A stretch of 64,000 nt of DNA from Pontibacter ummariensis (GTDB taxonomy: Bacteria > Bacteroidota > Bacteroidia > Cytophagales > Hymenobacteraceae). The translations under genes were made by a program, and so were the position numbers. The number at the start of each line of letters is the position of its first letter. Within the stretch, counting starts at the first letter, position 1. Below are positions 61,776 to 64,000 of the stretch, piece after piece. The notes below the pieces were generated by a model that made no database searches, was not told the DNA's origin, and saw nothing but the letters and a program-made list of their open reading frames with translations. The DNA lies in assembly GCF_900188175.1 (NCBI RefSeq), contig NZ_FZOQ01000021.1, positions 1 to 64,000 of the forward strand. The letters run 5' to 3'.

Positions 61776-62357
61776 GTGAGAGCGGCTTTTATACTACTAG
61801 CAACCGTGCTACTGCTACAGGTGCCGGGCAAGGTTCACGGTCAAGAGGTGGAGCGCTCGCCCTACTACCTCAAAACACAGTTTGCCGGCGACATCGGTTT
61901 GGTTGCTGTTGGCTTTGGCAGGGAGCATTTGCAGGAGAAGCTGGAAACAGATCTCTTTTTGGGCTATCTCCCTGCAAGTGTTGGCGGTGAGCAGATCCTT
62001 ACGGCAGCCTTGAAAGCGACGTATATTCCGTTTCAGGACATTCCGCTGGCGATGCTCGACTGGCAGCCCTTCAGAACCGGCCTGCAACTTGGCTATACGT
62101 TCGGTGACGACTACTTCGGTATTGAGCCCCGCGACCAGTACCCCAAGGGCTACTATGGCTTCTCCACGGCCTTGCACCTGTACTACTTTATGGGAGGCGA
62201 GCTGGACCTGGCAAGGGTAGAGGGCCTGGAGAGGCTGGGGCTGTACTATGAAGTGGGCACCATAGGCAAATACCTTATTTCGTACCTTCAAAACCCCGGC
62301 TATTTAGGACCGGGCAAAATTTTCCACCTGGCTTTGGGTGTAAAAGTATCTTTGTAA
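61776..62357 (+). CDS. Outer-membrane beta-barrel-like protein, unknown
   Basis: A 193-residue exported protein with a signal peptide (about 23 residues, ending KVHGQ) and alternating hydrophobic strands, ending in FHLALGVKVSL. This is consistent with an eight-stranded outer-membrane barrel. Family not recognised. I prefer the GTG at 61776, one base after the upstream stop, since it yields a clean signal peptide; an ATG at 61743 overlaps the phosphoesterase gene and is in frame. Tightly packed with the phosphoesterase and HAD genes, so the three form one unit. Confidence 0.72.
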   Translation: MRAAFILLATVLLLQVPGKVHGQEVERSPYYLKTQFAGDIGLVAVGFGREHLQEKLETDLFLGYLPASVGGEQILTAALKATYIPFQDIPLAMLDWQPFRTGLQLGYTFGDDYFGIEPRDQYPKGYYGFSTALHLYYFMGGELDLARVEGLERLGLYYEVGTIGKYLISYLQNPGYLGPGKIFHLALGVKVSL

Positions 62358-62368
62358 AAAACTGACAC

Positions 62369-63022
62369 ATGAGCATAGGTAAAAGTGAACCCTTAGAGTA
62401 TGAGCGGGCCATGCAAGCGCTGCTGCAGCGCAGCACCGGAAAGTATAAAGCCTTTCTGTACGACTGCGATGGCACGCTGGCAGATAACATGCAGGCGCAT
62501 AAAGACACCTATGTCAAAATAGCCGCCGGCAGTGGCGTGGTGCTCGACCCTGCCATTGTAGATGAGTTTGCCGGGCTGCCCATCCCTGCGGTGGTGGAGC
62601 AGATAAATGCCAGGTACGGCAGTAACTTTGATCCTATAGAATTTGAGCGGCTAAAGTCGGAGCTGTTCTACGAGGAGTTTATTGAGCAGACAAAGCCTGT
62701 GCAGTTTGTGGTGGACCACCTAATTGCACACGCCGGGAAAATAAAGATAGGTGTGGTGTCCGGAGGATCCAGGAAGATGATAGAGAAAACGCTGCAGGTG
62801 CTGCGGGTGGACAGCTTGGTGGAAGTGCTGGTTTGTGCCGGTGAAACACTTAATGGAAAGCCTTATCCCGATCCGTTTCTGTTGGCTGCCGAAAAGCTGG
62901 GCGTCAGTCCAGAAGCTTGTCTTGTTTTCGAAGACGGAGACCCTGGTGTAAAAGCCGCCGAAGCCGCAGGCATGAAATGGGTCAGGGTTGACAAAATAGC
63001 AGAGAAGACCTTGCTAGATTAA
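62369..63022 (+). CDS. HAD-superfamily phosphatase / phosphomutase-like
   Basis: A 217-residue HAD hydrolase of the beta-phosphoglucomutase-like subgroup. Catalytic DCDGT at residues 32-36 (nucleophile D32, acid D34), VVSGGS (motif 2), KPYPDPFLLA (motif 3 Lys) and VFEDGDPGVKAA (motif 4). A helical cap is inserted after motif 1. Substrate unknown; sugar phosphates or inositol phosphate are candidates, the latter only because of the nearby MIPS gene. Confidence 0.9.
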   Translation: MSIGKSEPLEYERAMQALLQRSTGKYKAFLYDCDGTLADNMQAHKDTYVKIAAGSGVVLDPAIVDEFAGLPIPAVVEQINARYGSNFDPIEFERLKSELFYEEFIEQTKPVQFVVDHLIAHAGKIKIGVVSGGSRKMIEKTLQVLRVDSLVEVLVCAGETLNGKPYPDPFLLAAEKLGVSPEACLVFEDGDPGVKAAEAAGMKWVRVDKIAEKTLLD

Positions 63023-63256
63023 GGACTGTACTAATGTAAGCGCTAATTAAACAACACGAATACAGAGAGTAGCCAAGCATCTGGCAGTCATAAAGCTTAG
63101 AGGTTTTAAATTAAATTTTGATAATTCAAGTCATCTATCCTTACTGGAAACAGTGCTAAGTCTGTCTCTCATGTGGAAAAGGAACGATAATCAGGAAAAG
63201 CAATTGCTAGGGGGAAACTTCACAAGTCTGCTATTTCCAACCTCATCCCTCTTATC
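63023..63256. other. Non-coding region after the HAD gene
   Basis: Start of a convergent gap of about 410 bp between the HAD gene (+) and the WYL gene (-). No gene, tRNA or clear terminator seen in this part. Two repeat features follow. Confidence 0.45.
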
Positions 63257-63325
63257 TAACATACGGTAAATTATTTATGAATAACATCCCTATATATAAA
63301 TTGTCTTATAATTTACCTTATGTTA
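63257..63325. repeat. 18-bp inverted repeat with 33-bp spacer
   Basis: TAACATACGGTAAATTAT (63257-63274) and ATAATTTACCTTATGTTA (63308-63325) are complementary except for one position. The spacer is AT-rich. It could be a pair of operators, a transcript hairpin between the convergent genes, or the end of a small mobile element. Confidence 0.85.
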
Positions 63326-63381
63326 AGTAGACAGACACTAAAGCACTTGCCTTTTAGGTACTGTTCTATGGAGCAAAGTGG

Positions 63382-63424
63382 TTTATCCGACATTTAACCG
63401 ACATAAGAGGCTTTTATCCGACAT
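63382..63424. repeat. Three 12-bp direct repeats TTTAWCCGACAT
   Basis: Copies at 63382-63393, 63393-63404 (A for T at the fifth base) and 63413-63424. The array ends 8 bp before the WYL stop codon. Spaced direct repeats of this size may be protein-binding sites or element ends. Confidence 0.85.
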
Positions 63425-63431
63425 GCTAAGA

Positions 63432-64000
63432 TTAATTGGCTTTTTCCTCTTTACTGACAGCCTTATAAAACTGGCAGCACTCTGTCAGTATATCGGCTAT
63501 TTGCTGCCTCAGAAGCATAGGGCTTATCACCCTTACACCTTTCCCAAAGCTTAATATAGTGGAGATCAGCTCATAGTTAATCACGACACTAAGCTTTACC
63601 ATCAGCTCATTTTCGTCATCAATCAGCGTCTCCTGCGAGCTGTGAAGGTGCTGCGTTTTAACATAGTTGCCGTCGTGTGGCAAGAAAGAAAGTATGACCT
63701 CTTCCACTTTGTCTCCCTCAAACGATATTCCAATAGCGTTTTTGAAATAAAGTTCTGGATTGAGGTCTATTGCTTTCTGATAATTACCATTTTGCGAAAG
63801 CTCTAGGCTGCAAATACGGTCAAGCCCAAACTTTCTTAACTGCCCGTTCTCATGCTGCAGGCCAAGCAAATACCACCTGTTGCGGTATTCTTTGAGTAGA
63901 TAAGGGCTGAGTGTACGAGGCTTTGGGATGCTGTCGTCAAACTTTAAATAAGAGAGCCTCACAACTTTCTTGTTTCGAATAGCATCAATAAGTAAATCAA
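63432..64000 (-). CDS. WYL-domain transcriptional regulator, 5' end outside window
   Basis: The C-terminal 190 or so residues of a WYL-domain protein. The frame stays open to the window edge (DLLIDAIRNKKVVRLSY precedes the first possible internal start at 63962), so the N-terminal HTH domain lies beyond it. The WYL motif is RNRWYLLGLQ and the C-terminal WCX-like part carries IVEEVILSFLP-type strands. WYL proteins bind nucleic acids or nucleotides and often regulate defence or DNA-damage genes. What it controls is not visible here. Confidence 0.88.
   Translation of the reverse strand, partial: DLLIDAIRNKKVVRLSYLKFDDSIPKPRTLSPYLLKEYRNRWYLLGLQHENGQLRKFGLDRICSLELSQNGNYQKAIDLNPELYFKNAIGISFEGDKVEEVILSFLPHDGNYVKTQHLHSSQETLIDDENELMVKLSVVINYELISTILSFGKGVRVISPMLLRQQIADILTECCQFYKAVSKEEKAN

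Overview
The window looks like Bacteroidota DNA, most likely order Cytophagales and family Hymenobacteraceae (a Pontibacter- or Hymenobacter-like organism). This is an inference. It rests on the Bacteroides-type Tra gene set, DUF3945/DUF4099 and DUF6660 proteins, the CzcA-TolC fusion, DUF5686 and DUF4833 proteins, promoter-like TAnnTTTG elements, weak or absent Shine-Dalgarno sites, and a sphingolipid gene set. No rRNA, tRNA or CRISPR array was seen.

Region 1 (1-14829, all +) is a conjugation module. It begins with AT-rich 14-bp tandem repeats at the window edge. A histidine-triad relaxase, ParA and a small RHH/DUF3408-like partner follow, then a Bacteroides-type type IV secretion operon: traE (pilin), traF, traG (VirB4), a VirB5-like protein, traJ (VirB6), traK (VirB8), a TraL-position protein, traM (VirB10), traN (VirB9) and traO. 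It ends with a VirD4-like coupling protein and an overlapping XRE regulator. A frameshifted IS3-family transposase remnant (15082-15621) marks its end.

Region 2 (15611-34263, all -) is a metal-handling island, apparently cargo. Its transcription order is: DUF6660 protein, a small basic membrane protein, a CzcA-TolC fusion pump, its adaptor, a frameshifted Fur-family regulator, a NicO-like permease, a Zn/Cd/Co-type P-type ATPase, lspA and a ZIP C-terminal fragment. Then come two copies of a CDF transporter plus dihydrolipoyl dehydrogenase pair around a CYP152-like P450, and last a cytochrome c-FTR1 iron permease. Immediately to the right, DUF4099/DUF3945 and toprim proteins (34759-36493) again look like conjugative-element genes, so the metal island seems to sit inside the element.

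Region 3 (36.6-42.2 kb) is a mixed, decayed stretch. It has a lipoprotein, MarR, an IS110 remnant, an SDR oxidoreductase, an MBL-fold hydrolase and the remnant of an NAD-dependent epimerase. Region 4 (42.2-48.4 kb, +) is a TetR-controlled tripartite RND efflux operon.

Region 5 (48.9-63.0 kb, +) is the most interesting part. It is a nearly gapless cluster that could encode a complete eukaryote-like route to inositol phosphoceramide. The genes are TetR, serine palmitoyltransferase, a GNAT-fold acyltransferase (ceramide synthase candidate), an extended SDR (reductase candidate), myo-inositol-phosphate synthase, a PgpA-like phosphatase, a GtrA-like membrane protein, a DUF5686 outer-membrane protein, a CDP-alcohol phosphatidyltransferase with a perfect family motif, a DUF4833 protein, an Scs7/FA2H-like hydroxylase and an Aur1-like PAP2 enzyme. 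A metallophosphoesterase lipoprotein, a small outer-membrane-like protein and a HAD hydrolase follow. Individual homologues of this pathway are known in Bacteroides and Caulobacter. The single-locus assembly with hydroxylase and three uncharacterised envelope proteins is what deserves a second look. The window ends inside a WYL-domain regulator gene (-).
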